From: Planctomycetales bacterium
GTDB taxonomy: Bacteria > Planctomycetota > Planctomycetia > Pirellulales > Thermoguttaceae
Length of the DNA: 5,209 nt
Assembly: GCA_007127495.1 (NCBI GenBank)
Contig: SKZG01000554.1
Coordinates: forward strand, 1-5,209
Direction: 5' to 3'
Part shown: piece after piece, positions 1-5,209 of the stretch
Numbering within the stretch: position 1 is the stretch's first letter
Layout: every line of letters begins with the position of its first letter
Notes under the pieces: generated by a model
Seen by the model: the letters and a program-made list of their open reading frames with translations, nothing else
Databases searched by the model: none
What the model was told of the DNA's origin: nothing
Position numbers and translations under genes: made by a program

Positions 1-684
1 ATCCCCAATCGCATTTCCCGCCGTTCCCTGCTGGCCGGTGCTGCGGCTACCGGCGCGGCGATGGCCAACCCGTGGTCCGCGGCGGCCTCGGCCGACGATT
101 GCGGCCCCAGCCGGGTGAAGACCTACACCAATGCCGATTTCTACGATTCCGAAGGCAACTTCCAGATCGACAACGCCCGCGCCGCCTACTACGACATGTT
201 CGAGCGGTTCCACTATCCGTTGTCCGACCGGCTGAAGGCCGACATGTGGATTCTGGACTTCAACCTGGGCGATTTTTCGCGGGTGGGCATGGCCGGCATC
301 TTCTGGCTGAACCGGCAGGACTACAACTACTTCGGCCACGAAATCTACCTGCTGCCGGGCCAGATGATCCCGGAGCATTGCCACGTGCCCACCGACAAGG
401 GCGCGGCGAAGATGGAATCGTGGCAGCCGCGGAAGGGGATGATCTACACGTTCGGCGAAGGCGAGCCCACGCCCGAGCTGATCGAGAAGATTCCGCCCAG
501 CCAGCGCGAGCTGGTCCGTTCCCGCCGCTGCACCCCGCTGGGCATCGACGAGATCGGGCACCTGAACCGGCTCGAGGCCTGGCACTTCATGGTGGGCGGG
601 CCGGAAGGCGCGCTGGTGACCGAGTACGGCACCTTCCACGATATGGACGGCCTGCGGTTTTCGAACCCGAAGGCAACCCTGTAA
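1..684 (+). CDS. Tat-exported cupin protein, D-lyxose ketol-isomerase-like (5' partial)
   Basis: The reading frame is open from base 1, so the start lies upstream; 227 residues are visible. Visible residues 6-20 carry a twin-arginine signal (SRRSLL followed by an Ala/Gly-rich stretch), with a likely cleavage site after ASA at residues 29-31. The mature part looks like a single cupin barrel. EIYLLPGQ is followed by HCH (residues 126 and 128) and a KxE (137 and 139). Later comes WHF (His195) with GPEGALVTEY and a terminal DMDGLRFSNP. This order (HxH, KxE, then HWF-like, EGAxVxE and D.D.F..P) matches the metal-binding layout of the D-lyxose isomerase family, which interconverts aldoses and ketoses such as D-lyxose/D-xylulose or D-mannose/D-fructose. 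About ten residues are inserted between HxH and KxE. The family is normally cytoplasmic, so export is unusual. The family call is fairly firm; activity and substrate are inference. The ATG at 61 would remove the RR motif and is less likely to be the true start. Confidence 0.75.
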   Translation: MPNRISRRSLLAGAAATGAAMANPWSAAASADDCGPSRVKTYTNADFYDSEGNFQIDNARAAYYDMFERFHYPLSDRLKADMWILDFNLGDFSRVGMAGIFWLNRQDYNYFGHEIYLLPGQMIPEHCHVPTDKGAAKMESWQPRKGMIYTFGEGEPTPELIEKIPPSQRELVRSRRCTPLGIDEIGHLNRLEAWHFMVGGPEGALVTEYGTFHDMDGLRFSNPKATL

Positions 685-701
685 GAAGCTCGGATCCACG
701 T

Positions 702-797
702 CCCCTCTCCCTTTGGGAGAGGGTTAGGGTGAGGGGGTGTGATCATGCCGAATTCGACAAACCCTCACCCCCGGCCCCTCTCCCAGAGGGAGAGGGG
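702..797. repeat. Facing pair of CCCTCTCCC-type palindromic repeats (REP-like)
   Basis: Two related units face each other. In the left unit, CCCTCTCCC (703-711) pairs with GGGAGAGGG (715-723) over a TTT loop, followed by TTAGGGTGAGGG. In the right unit, ACCCTCACCC (761-770) precedes CCCCTCTCCC (775-784), which pairs with GGGAGAGGGG (788-797) over an AGA loop. The right unit is close to the reverse complement of the left, so the whole stretch can also fold as one long imperfect stem around a spacer of about 25 nt. I know repeats of this sequence as dispersed intergenic elements in many high-GC bacteria. There is no T-run after either stem, so this is not a standard intrinsic terminator, though it may slow polymerase or protect the 3' end of the cupin mRNA. 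The rest of this spacer shows only the ribosome site of the next gene. Confidence 0.85.
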
Positions 798-844
798 GGT
801 TTCGGATAGCCTGCAACAAGCGGCGAACAACCATCACCAAACGC

Positions 845-851
845 GAAAGGA
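845..851 (+). promoter_or_regulatory. Ribosome binding site fixing the GTG start of the dehydrogenase
   Basis: GAAAGGA ends 8 nt before GTG at 860. A nearby ATG at 852 lies in another frame and gives no family match. The product starting at the GTG begins a few residues before the first beta strand of the Rossmann fold, as expected for this family. Confidence 0.7.
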
Positions 852-859
852 ATGTTGAC

Positions 860-1798
860 GTGTCCGACCTCTCACTTTTTGATCTTTCGGGCAAGAAGGC
901 CCTGGTCACCGGGGGCGCGGTGGGCATTGGGCGCGGATGCGCGGTGGCGCTGGCCCAGGCCGGTGCTGACGTGGCCATCCTCGACCTCGACACGAACGTC
1001 GGCCCCAAAACGGCCGAGGAGATTCGCGCCGCCGAACGCGATTCGCTCTTCGTCCCCTGCGACGTCACCCAGCGCGAGCAGGTACAAGACGCGGTGCGCC
1101 AGGTGGCGGAGCGGTTCGGCCGGCTCGACATCGCGGTGAACAACGCCGGCATCGGCATCCTCGGGGCCGACGAGACCTTCCCGCAGGCCGACTGGGACAA
1201 GGTCATCGCCGTGAACCTGACCGGCGCGTTCCTGTGCGCCCAGGCCGAAGCGCAGCAGATGCTCCGCCAGGGCCCCATCGAAGGGAAGATCATCAACATC
1301 GCGTCGATGTCAGCCAATATATGCAACTGCAATGCGGCATACAACGGCTCGAAGGCCGGCGTGGTGCAGATGACCCGCATGCTGGCCGCCGAGTGGGGGC
1401 AGTACAACATCAACGTCAACTGCATCAGCCCCAGCTACGTCCTCTCGCCCATGCACGCCTCCACCCCGGTGGTGGTGCGGAAGCGAATTCGCGAGCTGAC
1501 GCCGCTGGGGCACGTCCAGCGGCCGGACGACCTGCACGGCGCGGTCATCTTCCTGGCGTCGGCCGCATCGAACTACGTGACCGGGCACGACCTGGTGGTC
1601 GACGGCGGCCACACGCTCAACGCCTGGCTCACCCCGCTGGGGCGCTGCGTGCCGCCGCGGGTGAACCCGGAGGAAGAAATCGTGCAACTGAAGCACGACC
1701 TCGACGCGATGGGGCTGCCCTACGACCAGGACGGCATCAACCCCGACGTCCACCCGGAAATCGCCGATGCCTTCAAAGGAGCATTCGGCACCGAATAG
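860..1798 (+). CDS. Short-chain dehydrogenase/reductase (SDR), NAD-type, with C-terminal extension
   Basis: A cytoplasmic NAD(P)-dependent oxidoreductase of 312 residues with no signal or membrane segment. Classical SDR marks appear in order: the dinucleotide loop TGGAVGIG (17-24), Asp42 at the end of beta strand 2 (favouring NAD over NADP), Asp68 in CDV, NNAG (94-97), Asn119, a serine in IASMS (149 or 151), YNGSK with Tyr161 and Lys165, and a C-terminal VTGHDLVVDGG near 240-250. The stretch between the serines and Tyr161 looks about three residues shorter than in the polyol/xylulose-reductase-like SDRs it otherwise resembles. Typical family members end near Trp256; here about 56 more residues follow, acidic and Pro-rich, with no motif I recognise. 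Lying between an isomerase-like gene and an aldolase-like gene, it probably oxidises or reduces a sugar, polyol or sugar acid. Family assignment is firm; the substrate is unknown. Confidence 0.9.
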   Translation: MSDLSLFDLSGKKALVTGGAVGIGRGCAVALAQAGADVAILDLDTNVGPKTAEEIRAAERDSLFVPCDVTQREQVQDAVRQVAERFGRLDIAVNNAGIGILGADETFPQADWDKVIAVNLTGAFLCAQAEAQQMLRQGPIEGKIINIASMSANICNCNAAYNGSKAGVVQMTRMLAAEWGQYNINVNCISPSYVLSPMHASTPVVVRKRIRELTPLGHVQRPDDLHGAVIFLASAASNYVTGHDLVVDGGHTLNAWLTPLGRCVPPRVNPEEEIVQLKHDLDAMGLPYDQDGINPDVHPEIADAFKGAFGTE

Positions 1799-1832
1799 CC
1801 GGCCGGCAAGCCACGACAAGGAACGTGCGACA

Positions 1833-1890
1833 CGTAGGATGGACATTCCTGTCCGTCTTTCACCCGACGGACAGGAATGTCCATCCTACG
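1833..1890. repeat. Perfect 25-bp inverted repeat of the GTAGGATGG family
   Basis: Bases 1833-1857 and 1866-1890 are exact reverse complements separated by 8 nt (TTTCACCC). Each arm is one repeat unit made of GTAGGATGG, a core ACATTCCTGT and CCGTC. Each unit also holds its own small palindrome, GGACA/TGTCC around TTCC. As RNA this would give a very stable hairpin between the dehydrogenase and the aldolase. No T-run follows, so I do not call it a terminator. Exact identity of the two arms suggests a recent insertion or ongoing correction between copies. Confidence 0.9.
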
Positions 1891-1896
1891 CCCCAA

Positions 1897-1920
1897 GACG
1901 GACAGGAATGTCCATCCTAC
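1897..1920. repeat. Third copy of the GTAGGATGG-family unit, direct to the second
   Basis: This 24-nt unit is identical to 1866-1889 and in the same orientation, starting 31 nt after it with CGCCCCAA-type bases between. Together with the preceding hairpin it gives an inverted-direct-direct cluster that fills most of the 156-bp spacer upstream of the aldolase gene. The remainder, 1921-1954, holds only the ribosome binding site. Confidence 0.9.
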
Positions 1921-1942
1921 CGAAGAGTGTACCCGGCACTAG

Positions 1943-1950
1943 AAAAGAGG
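1943..1950 (+). promoter_or_regulatory. Ribosome binding site of the aldolase gene
   Basis: AAAAGAGG ends 4 nt before an ATG at 1955 and 7 nt before a second, in-frame ATG at 1958. The second has the more usual spacing, so the protein may start one residue later than annotated; nothing else changes. Confidence 0.55.
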
Positions 1951-1954
1951 AACC

Positions 1955-2659
1955 ATGATGGACCTGACTCCCGAAAAACTCGCCCGCATGATGGACCTCA
2001 GCGCGGTGCGCACGGACGTCGACCTCGATGAGATTCGCGTCCTGGCCGAGACGTGCAAGGAGTACGGCTGCATTTGCGCCTTTGCGATGCCGTGCTACGT
2101 TCCGGAACTGGTGCGCTTGCTGGCCGACGCGCCGGCGGTGGGCGTGGGTGGGGTGGTGGGCTTCCCTTCGGGGGCTCAAAGTACCGCCATCAAGGTGGCC
2201 GAAGCCCGCCAGCAGCTCGATCAGGGGGTGGTCGAACTCGACATGGTAGTGAACGTGGGTTGGTTGCTTTCGGGCTGCGACGAGCGGGTGGAGGACGATA
2301 TTCGCGCGGTGGTGGAAGCTGCCCGCCCGGCGCCGGTCAAGGTGATCCTCGAAGCCCATTACCTGACGGACGAACAGATTGTGCGGGCCAGCCGGCTGGC
2401 GGTCCGCGCCGGCGCGGCCTTTGTGAAGACGGGCACCGGCTGGGCCGAGACGGGCGCCACGCTGGAAAACGTGCGGCTGATCAAGTCGGCCATTGGCGAC
2501 GCCGCGCAGGTGAAGGCCGCCGGCGGGGTCCGCGACTTCCGGACGGTCCAAGCGATGATCGGCCTGGGGGTGACGCGGTTCGGGGTCGGGCTGGCGTCGG
2601 GCCGGGCCATTCTCGGCGAATGTGCTGAGCAAACCGGAATCGGGGCTAGGATGGCATGA
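1955..2659 (+). CDS. deoC: Deoxyribose-phosphate aldolase family protein (DeoC-like class I aldolase)
   Basis: A cytoplasmic TIM-barrel aldolase of 234 residues, near the usual 220-260. DeoC enzymes cleave 2-deoxyribose 5-phosphate to glyceraldehyde 3-phosphate and acetaldehyde through a lysine Schiff base. Family marks in order: MMDLSAVRTD (12-21, like the MDLTTLNDDDTD of E. coli DeoC), VVGFPSGA (67-74), ELDMVVNVGWLLSG with Asp96, KVILEAHYLT (129-138), FVKTGTGW with Lys158 as the Schiff-base lysine, and VKAAGGVRD with Lys187 as the second active-site lysine. All catalytic positions are kept. By eye alignment, positions that bind the phosphate in E. coli differ: Lys172 is Trp163 here, and the SS pair after RFGA is GL (RFGVGL, 208-213). 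The substrate may therefore not be deoxyribose 5-phosphate. It follows the dehydrogenase in the same direction and may belong to the same sugar route. Superfamily firm; the symbol is by family only. Confidence 0.85.
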   Translation: MMDLTPEKLARMMDLSAVRTDVDLDEIRVLAETCKEYGCICAFAMPCYVPELVRLLADAPAVGVGGVVGFPSGAQSTAIKVAEARQQLDQGVVELDMVVNVGWLLSGCDERVEDDIRAVVEAARPAPVKVILEAHYLTDEQIVRASRLAVRAGAAFVKTGTGWAETGATLENVRLIKSAIGDAAQVKAAGGVRDFRTVQAMIGLGVTRFGVGLASGRAILGECAEQTGIGARMA

Positions 2660-2709
2660 TGTGAGAAAGGCCGTATGCCCCCAACTTTTCACGCCGTTGC
2701 CGATTGAGC

Positions 2710-2738
2710 TTGACCCGTGCCGGACGCATCGATATTCT
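2710..2738 (+). promoter_or_regulatory. Possible sigma-70-type promoter upstream of the glycosyltransferase
   Basis: TTGACC (2710-2715) and TATTCT (2733-2738) are separated by 17 nt, the ideal spacing, with 5 of 6 and 4 of 6 matches to consensus. A transcript would start near 2745 and carry a leader of about 195 nt including the repeat hairpin at 2812-2865. Just after the expected start, GTCCAT (2748-2753) and ATGGAC (2762-2767) form a small inverted repeat that could be an operator or a 5' hairpin. A second TATACT (2781-2786) lacks a good -35 partner. Prediction by eye only; planctomycete promoters often fit this consensus poorly. Confidence 0.35.
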
Positions 2739-2811
2739 GGCCCGACTGTCCATTGAGTTAGATGGACTGAAGGGTTGGTATATACTTGCCGCGTGCCGTT
2801 TTTGCGCTTTT

Positions 2812-2865
2812 GTAGGATGGACATTCTTGTCCGTCTTCGCTTGGACGGGCTAAAGCCCATCCTAC
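2812..2865. repeat. Mixed inverted pair of GTAGGATGG-family repeats with different cores
   Basis: The left unit (2812-2835) is the same family as the repeats near 1833-1920 with one change in the core (ACATTCTTGT). The right unit (2843-2865), read on the other strand, has the same outer arms GTAGGATGG and CCGTCC but a different core, GCTTTAGC. Outer arms GTAGGATGG (2812-2820) and CCATCCTAC (2857-2865) pair perfectly, while each core is a palindrome of its own. Otherwise the spacer 2660-2939 shows only the possible promoter and no gene I can support. Confidence 0.8.
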
Positions 2866-2939
2866 GGAAAGCGCAGTTTTAGGCCGCGGCGAGTATAGCA
2901 ATTTGGCACGTTCAGGCTGGTTGATCACGGCGCGCCCGC

Positions 2940-4256
2940 ATGGAATACATCTGGTGGGTCGGCTACGGCGCATTGGTGGTAGCCGCAATTGTGCAAGCAT
3001 TTCTGCTGGGGCTTCAGACGTGGGAACACCGTCGCTACGCTCGCAGTTGCATGCGCGCACTGCAATCGCGGCGCCCAACGGGTCGGGTTGCCGTATTTGC
3101 GCCCTGCAAGGGGCTCGACGTGGACCTGGAGGGGAACTTGCGCGCGCTGATGGCGCAGGACTACCCCGAGTTTGAAGTGACCTTCATCATCGAAAGCGCT
3201 GACGACCCGGCATGCGCGATCATTCGCCGGGTAATGGGCGATTTCGAGCATGTGGCCGCCCGCCTGGTGGTGGCCGGCCATGCCGTGGAGAGCGGCCAGA
3301 AGGTTCACAATTTGCGTATGGCCACGGCGCAGCTTTCGCCCGATCTGGAGTACCTGGCCTTCCTCGACTCCGACGCGCGACCGCGCGCCGAGTGGCTTCG
3401 CATGCTTGTGGCCGGCGCATCGAGGCAGGGCCTTGGGGCCGTAACCGGTTACCGGTGGTTTGTGCCCATGGCTCCGACCCTGGCCAACCATGCCCTGTAC
3501 AGCCTCAACTGCGACATCATGACCCTTCTCGGACACAGCAGCCACTACCTGGTCTGGGGCGGCTCATGGGCGATACGGCGCGAACTATTTGACCGCCTCG
3601 GGTTCCGTGCCGCCTGGAAGGGTACCCTTAGCGACGATCTGGTCGCCAGCCGCCTTCTGCGAAACGCCGGAATGCCGGTCCGGTTCGAGCCGGCGGGCGT
3701 GGTGGCGTCGCCCACGAATCATCGGTGGCTGAGCATGATTTCGTTTGTTCGCCGCCAATACCTGGTCGGGCGCTACTACGTTCCACATTGGTGGACCTTT
3801 GCCCTGTTCGGAGCCACGCTGACCAACCTGCTTTGGCTGGTTCACGTGGCCGTTGCGGTCTGGGGGCTTAAAGGCGGCCCCATCGCGCCCTACATTGCCA
3901 CCACGGTGCTGGCTGTGCTGTATGCCATGTACGCTTACCGCGGCTACCTCCGCCAAGACCTCATCGCCACGTACTTTCCGGAACGCAGCGAGCAGCTTCG
4001 CCTTGCCCGGCTGTTCGATATCTGGCTCAACCCTCTTGGCGGGCTGGTGAACTGGCTGGCAGTGGCCGCCTCGGTATTCGGGCGCCACATCACCTGGCGG
4101 GGCATTTCGTATCGGGTGCTGGCGGGCGGAAAGGTTCGCGCGGTGCGCCGCTTGGAGCCGGAGATCGTCGCCATTGCGTTTCCGCCTGGGAAGCCCGCAC
4201 CGGCCACGTCGGCACGGCCCCAACCGCCGCCGTCCGATTTGAAACAGGCCGGCTGA
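2940..4256 (+). CDS. Membrane glycosyltransferase family 2, ceramide glucosyltransferase-like (GT21-like)
   Basis: A 438-residue processive-type or lipid-linked glycosyltransferase expected to move a sugar from a nucleotide sugar onto a lipid or envelope acceptor at the cytoplasmic membrane. One membrane helix lies near residues 6-25, followed by QTWEHRRYARS. The GT-A domain carries APCKGLD (54-60), the acidic ESADDP (85-90), GQKVHNL (119-125, the KVxNL typical of ceramide-glucosyltransferase-like enzymes), LDSDA with the DxD at 143-145, LSDDL with Asp232/Asp233 as the likely catalytic acid region, and RRQYLVGRYY (271-280), the Q/RxxRW-like motif. About three membrane helices follow (286-309, 315-333, 366-381) and a Pro-rich, probably disordered tail. 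An in-frame stop at 2922-2924 leaves the ATG at 2940 as the only ATG start near the conserved N-terminus, yet no clear Shine-Dalgarno sequence precedes it. The radical SAM gene follows after 33 bp, suggesting one operon. HpnI-type hopanoid glycosyltransferases are a related alternative. Confidence 0.85.
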   Translation: MEYIWWVGYGALVVAAIVQAFLLGLQTWEHRRYARSCMRALQSRRPTGRVAVFAPCKGLDVDLEGNLRALMAQDYPEFEVTFIIESADDPACAIIRRVMGDFEHVAARLVVAGHAVESGQKVHNLRMATAQLSPDLEYLAFLDSDARPRAEWLRMLVAGASRQGLGAVTGYRWFVPMAPTLANHALYSLNCDIMTLLGHSSHYLVWGGSWAIRRELFDRLGFRAAWKGTLSDDLVASRLLRNAGMPVRFEPAGVVASPTNHRWLSMISFVRRQYLVGRYYVPHWWTFALFGATLTNLLWLVHVAVAVWGLKGGPIAPYIATTVLAVLYAMYAYRGYLRQDLIATYFPERSEQLRLARLFDIWLNPLGGLVNWLAVAASVFGRHITWRGISYRVLAGGKVRAVRRLEPEIVAIAFPPGKPAPATSARPQPPPSDLKQAG

Positions 4257-4280
4257 CCGATTGGCACCGAAACAGAATAC

Positions 4281-4285
4281 GAGGG
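4281..4285 (+). promoter_or_regulatory. Ribosome binding site supporting a GTG start of the radical SAM gene
   Basis: GAGGG ends 4 nt before GTG at 4290, a short but usable spacing. No ATG or TTG start occurs in this frame between the glycosyltransferase stop (4254-4256) and 4290. The encoded HVIFWDTR is a typical beta-strand opening of B12-binding radical SAM proteins. Confidence 0.5.
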
Positions 4286-4289
4286 CCTC

Positions 4290-5209
4290 GTGCACGTCAT
4301 CTTTTGGGATACTCGAAAACTTGGCGTTTCCAAAGACTTTGCCGCAGGGTTCGGCGTCGGGCGCTATCCTCCCGGCGGCGGCTTCCGCGGTGCGGTCATC
4401 CGCCGCTTCTATACCCGCGACCGGCGGCCGGTTGCCTTGCTGTTCGCGCATTTGGCCGCGGCCCTGCAAAGCCTTGGGCACCGTGTCGAGTATTGCGAGG
4501 ACCGGCTCCCCCGCAGCCAGGCCGACCTGTACCTTTTCTGCCCGTCGCTCATCACGTTGCACCTCGAACGTCAGGCCGTCGCGCGCCTGCTGGAGCGGCA
4601 TCCCACGGCGCGCGTCGTGGTGGTAGGCCCGGTCGCTTCGGTTATGCCCGAAGCGTTCGCCGGGCTGGGCGTGACGCTGGTCCAGGGCGAGGCGGAGCAG
4701 CTTCTCTGGCGGCTCGACGAGGTGCTGGCGCGCCCTGCCGATACCGTCCAACTCGGGATGATCGACGACCTCGACCGCTTGCCGATGCCCGACTGGTCGC
4801 CCTTCCAGCCGCACCGGTTCCGGATCGGCTACGATTTTTGCCGGTTTCCCACGGCCTTGATTCAGGCGAGCCGCGGCTGCGTGTTGCGCTGCAATTATTG
4901 CCCCTACATCGTGCCGAAGAACATTGTCCGGTTCCGTAGTCCCGAGGCGGTGGCCGAGGAGATGCGCTACAGCATTGCGCGATGGGGGTTTCGGTCGTTC
5001 AAGTTTCGGGATCCGCTGTTCGGCGCCAGCCGGTCGCGGCTGTATCGGCTGGCCGAGTTGATAGGACGCCTGCCGCGCCGGATCCAATTTTCCATCGAGA
5101 CGCGCATCGACGTCATGCGACCCGAAACGCTCCGCGCGCTGAAGCAGGTGGGGCTGAGCAGCATCACCGTGGGCATCGAAACACCCGACGAGGAAACGCA
5201 GCGCCGCTA
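4290..5209 (+). CDS. B12-binding-type radical SAM protein (3' partial)
   Basis: 306 residues are visible; the gene continues past the window. Residues about 45-147 look like a cobalamin-binding Rossmann domain: LAAALQSLGHRVEY, then ADLYLFCPSL, VVVVGPVAS (109-117), and VQGEAEQLLWRL (131-142) as the usual GE.E close. The DxHxxG motif that binds cobalamin in the His-on form is absent, as in many BchE-like enzymes. After a linker (LDRLPMPDW, 161-169) the radical SAM domain begins with RGCVLRCNYCPY. Cys197, Cys201 and Cys204 form the CxxxCxxC that holds the 4Fe-4S cluster, followed by RFRSPEAVAEEM, FKFRDPLFG (237-245), SIETRID (268-274) and VGIETPDEETQ (294-304). Such enzymes often do methylation, ring rearrangement or cyclisation on unactivated carbons. 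The partner gene upstream suggests action on a glycolipid or sugar-bearing lipid. Product and substrate are unknown; the class is firm. Confidence 0.88.
   Translation, partial: MHVIFWDTRKLGVSKDFAAGFGVGRYPPGGGFRGAVIRRFYTRDRRPVALLFAHLAAALQSLGHRVEYCEDRLPRSQADLYLFCPSLITLHLERQAVARLLERHPTARVVVVGPVASVMPEAFAGLGVTLVQGEAEQLLWRLDEVLARPADTVQLGMIDDLDRLPMPDWSPFQPHRFRIGYDFCRFPTALIQASRGCVLRCNYCPYIVPKNIVRFRSPEAVAEEMRYSIARWGFRSFKFRDPLFGASRSRLYRLAELIGRLPRRIQFSIETRIDVMRPETLRALKQVGLSSITVGIETPDEETQRR

Noticed and set aside
702..797. Intrinsic terminator after the cupin gene
   Set aside because: Stable stems are present but no U-run follows either one, and the sequence matches a dispersed repeat type.
724..1846. 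Minus-strand frames opposite the dehydrogenase
   Set aside because: Shadow frames of a well-supported SDR gene, with start regions inside the repeat in one case and no domain features.
1833..1920. Possible CRISPR array from three near-identical 24-25 nt units
   Set aside because: One unit is inverted, the intervals are only 8 and 6 nt, and further copies occur in another spacer with altered cores. These are dispersed palindromes.
2661..2692. Terminator hairpin just after the aldolase stop (GTGAGAAA with TTTTCAC)
   Set aside because: The pairing is short, A/T-rich and imperfect with a 16-nt loop and no T-run after it.
1886..2860. 324-codon minus-strand frame opposite the aldolase
   Set aside because: It spans the aldolase gene and runs into both repeat clusters; part of its peptide is just the translated repeat. 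No family features.
3585..5087. Long open frame of 500 codons on the minus strand
   Set aside because: It lies opposite two genes with clear catalytic motifs, is rich in Arg, Pro, Gly and His as expected of a high-GC shadow frame, and shows no recognisable domain.
4290..5209. Assignment as HpnJ hopanoid radical SAM protein
   Set aside because: The class matches, but the sequence around the cysteines (RCNYCPYIVPKN) and the N-terminus do not match what I recall of HpnJ, and no other hopanoid gene is visible.

Overview
The window is high-GC bacterial DNA with five protein genes, all on the + strand. The first and last genes run off the window edges. The overall look suggests a planctomycete, probably of the Pirellulales type. 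The grounds are an exported Tat-signal protein of a carbohydrate family, GTG starts, one gene with no visible Shine-Dalgarno sequence, and intergenic spaces filled with short palindromic repeats of a kind I associate from memory with planctomycete genomes. No rRNA, tRNA or other marker is present, so the phylum is an inference.

Left half (1-2659) holds three genes that look like carbohydrate metabolism. They are a Tat-exported cupin resembling D-lyxose ketol-isomerase (1-684, 5' end missing), a classical short-chain dehydrogenase with a C-terminal extension of about 55 residues (860-1798), and a DeoC-type class I aldolase (1955-2659). An isomerase, an oxidoreductase and an aldolase in a row suggest a sugar or polyol breakdown route, but the substrate cannot be read from the sequence. 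Both spacers between these genes carry repeats. The first (685-859) has two facing copies of a CCCTCTCCC-type palindrome. The second (1799-1954) has three copies of a GTAGGATGG-type palindrome, two of which form a perfect 25-bp hairpin.

The middle spacer (2660-2939) holds a plausible sigma-70-like promoter and another GTAGGATGG-type pair, whose two halves have different palindromic cores between the same outer arms.

Right half (2940-5209) holds a membrane-bound family 2 glycosyltransferase resembling ceramide glucosyltransferase (GT21-like). It is followed after 33 bp by a B12-binding-type radical SAM enzyme that is cut by the window end. The two are probably co-transcribed and probably act on a glycolipid or other envelope molecule. 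The pairing resembles the hopanoid-modifying HpnI/HpnJ pair in general architecture, but I do not see enough to assign it to that pathway. This pair, the altered phosphate-binding positions of the aldolase, and the modular repeats are the most interesting points.
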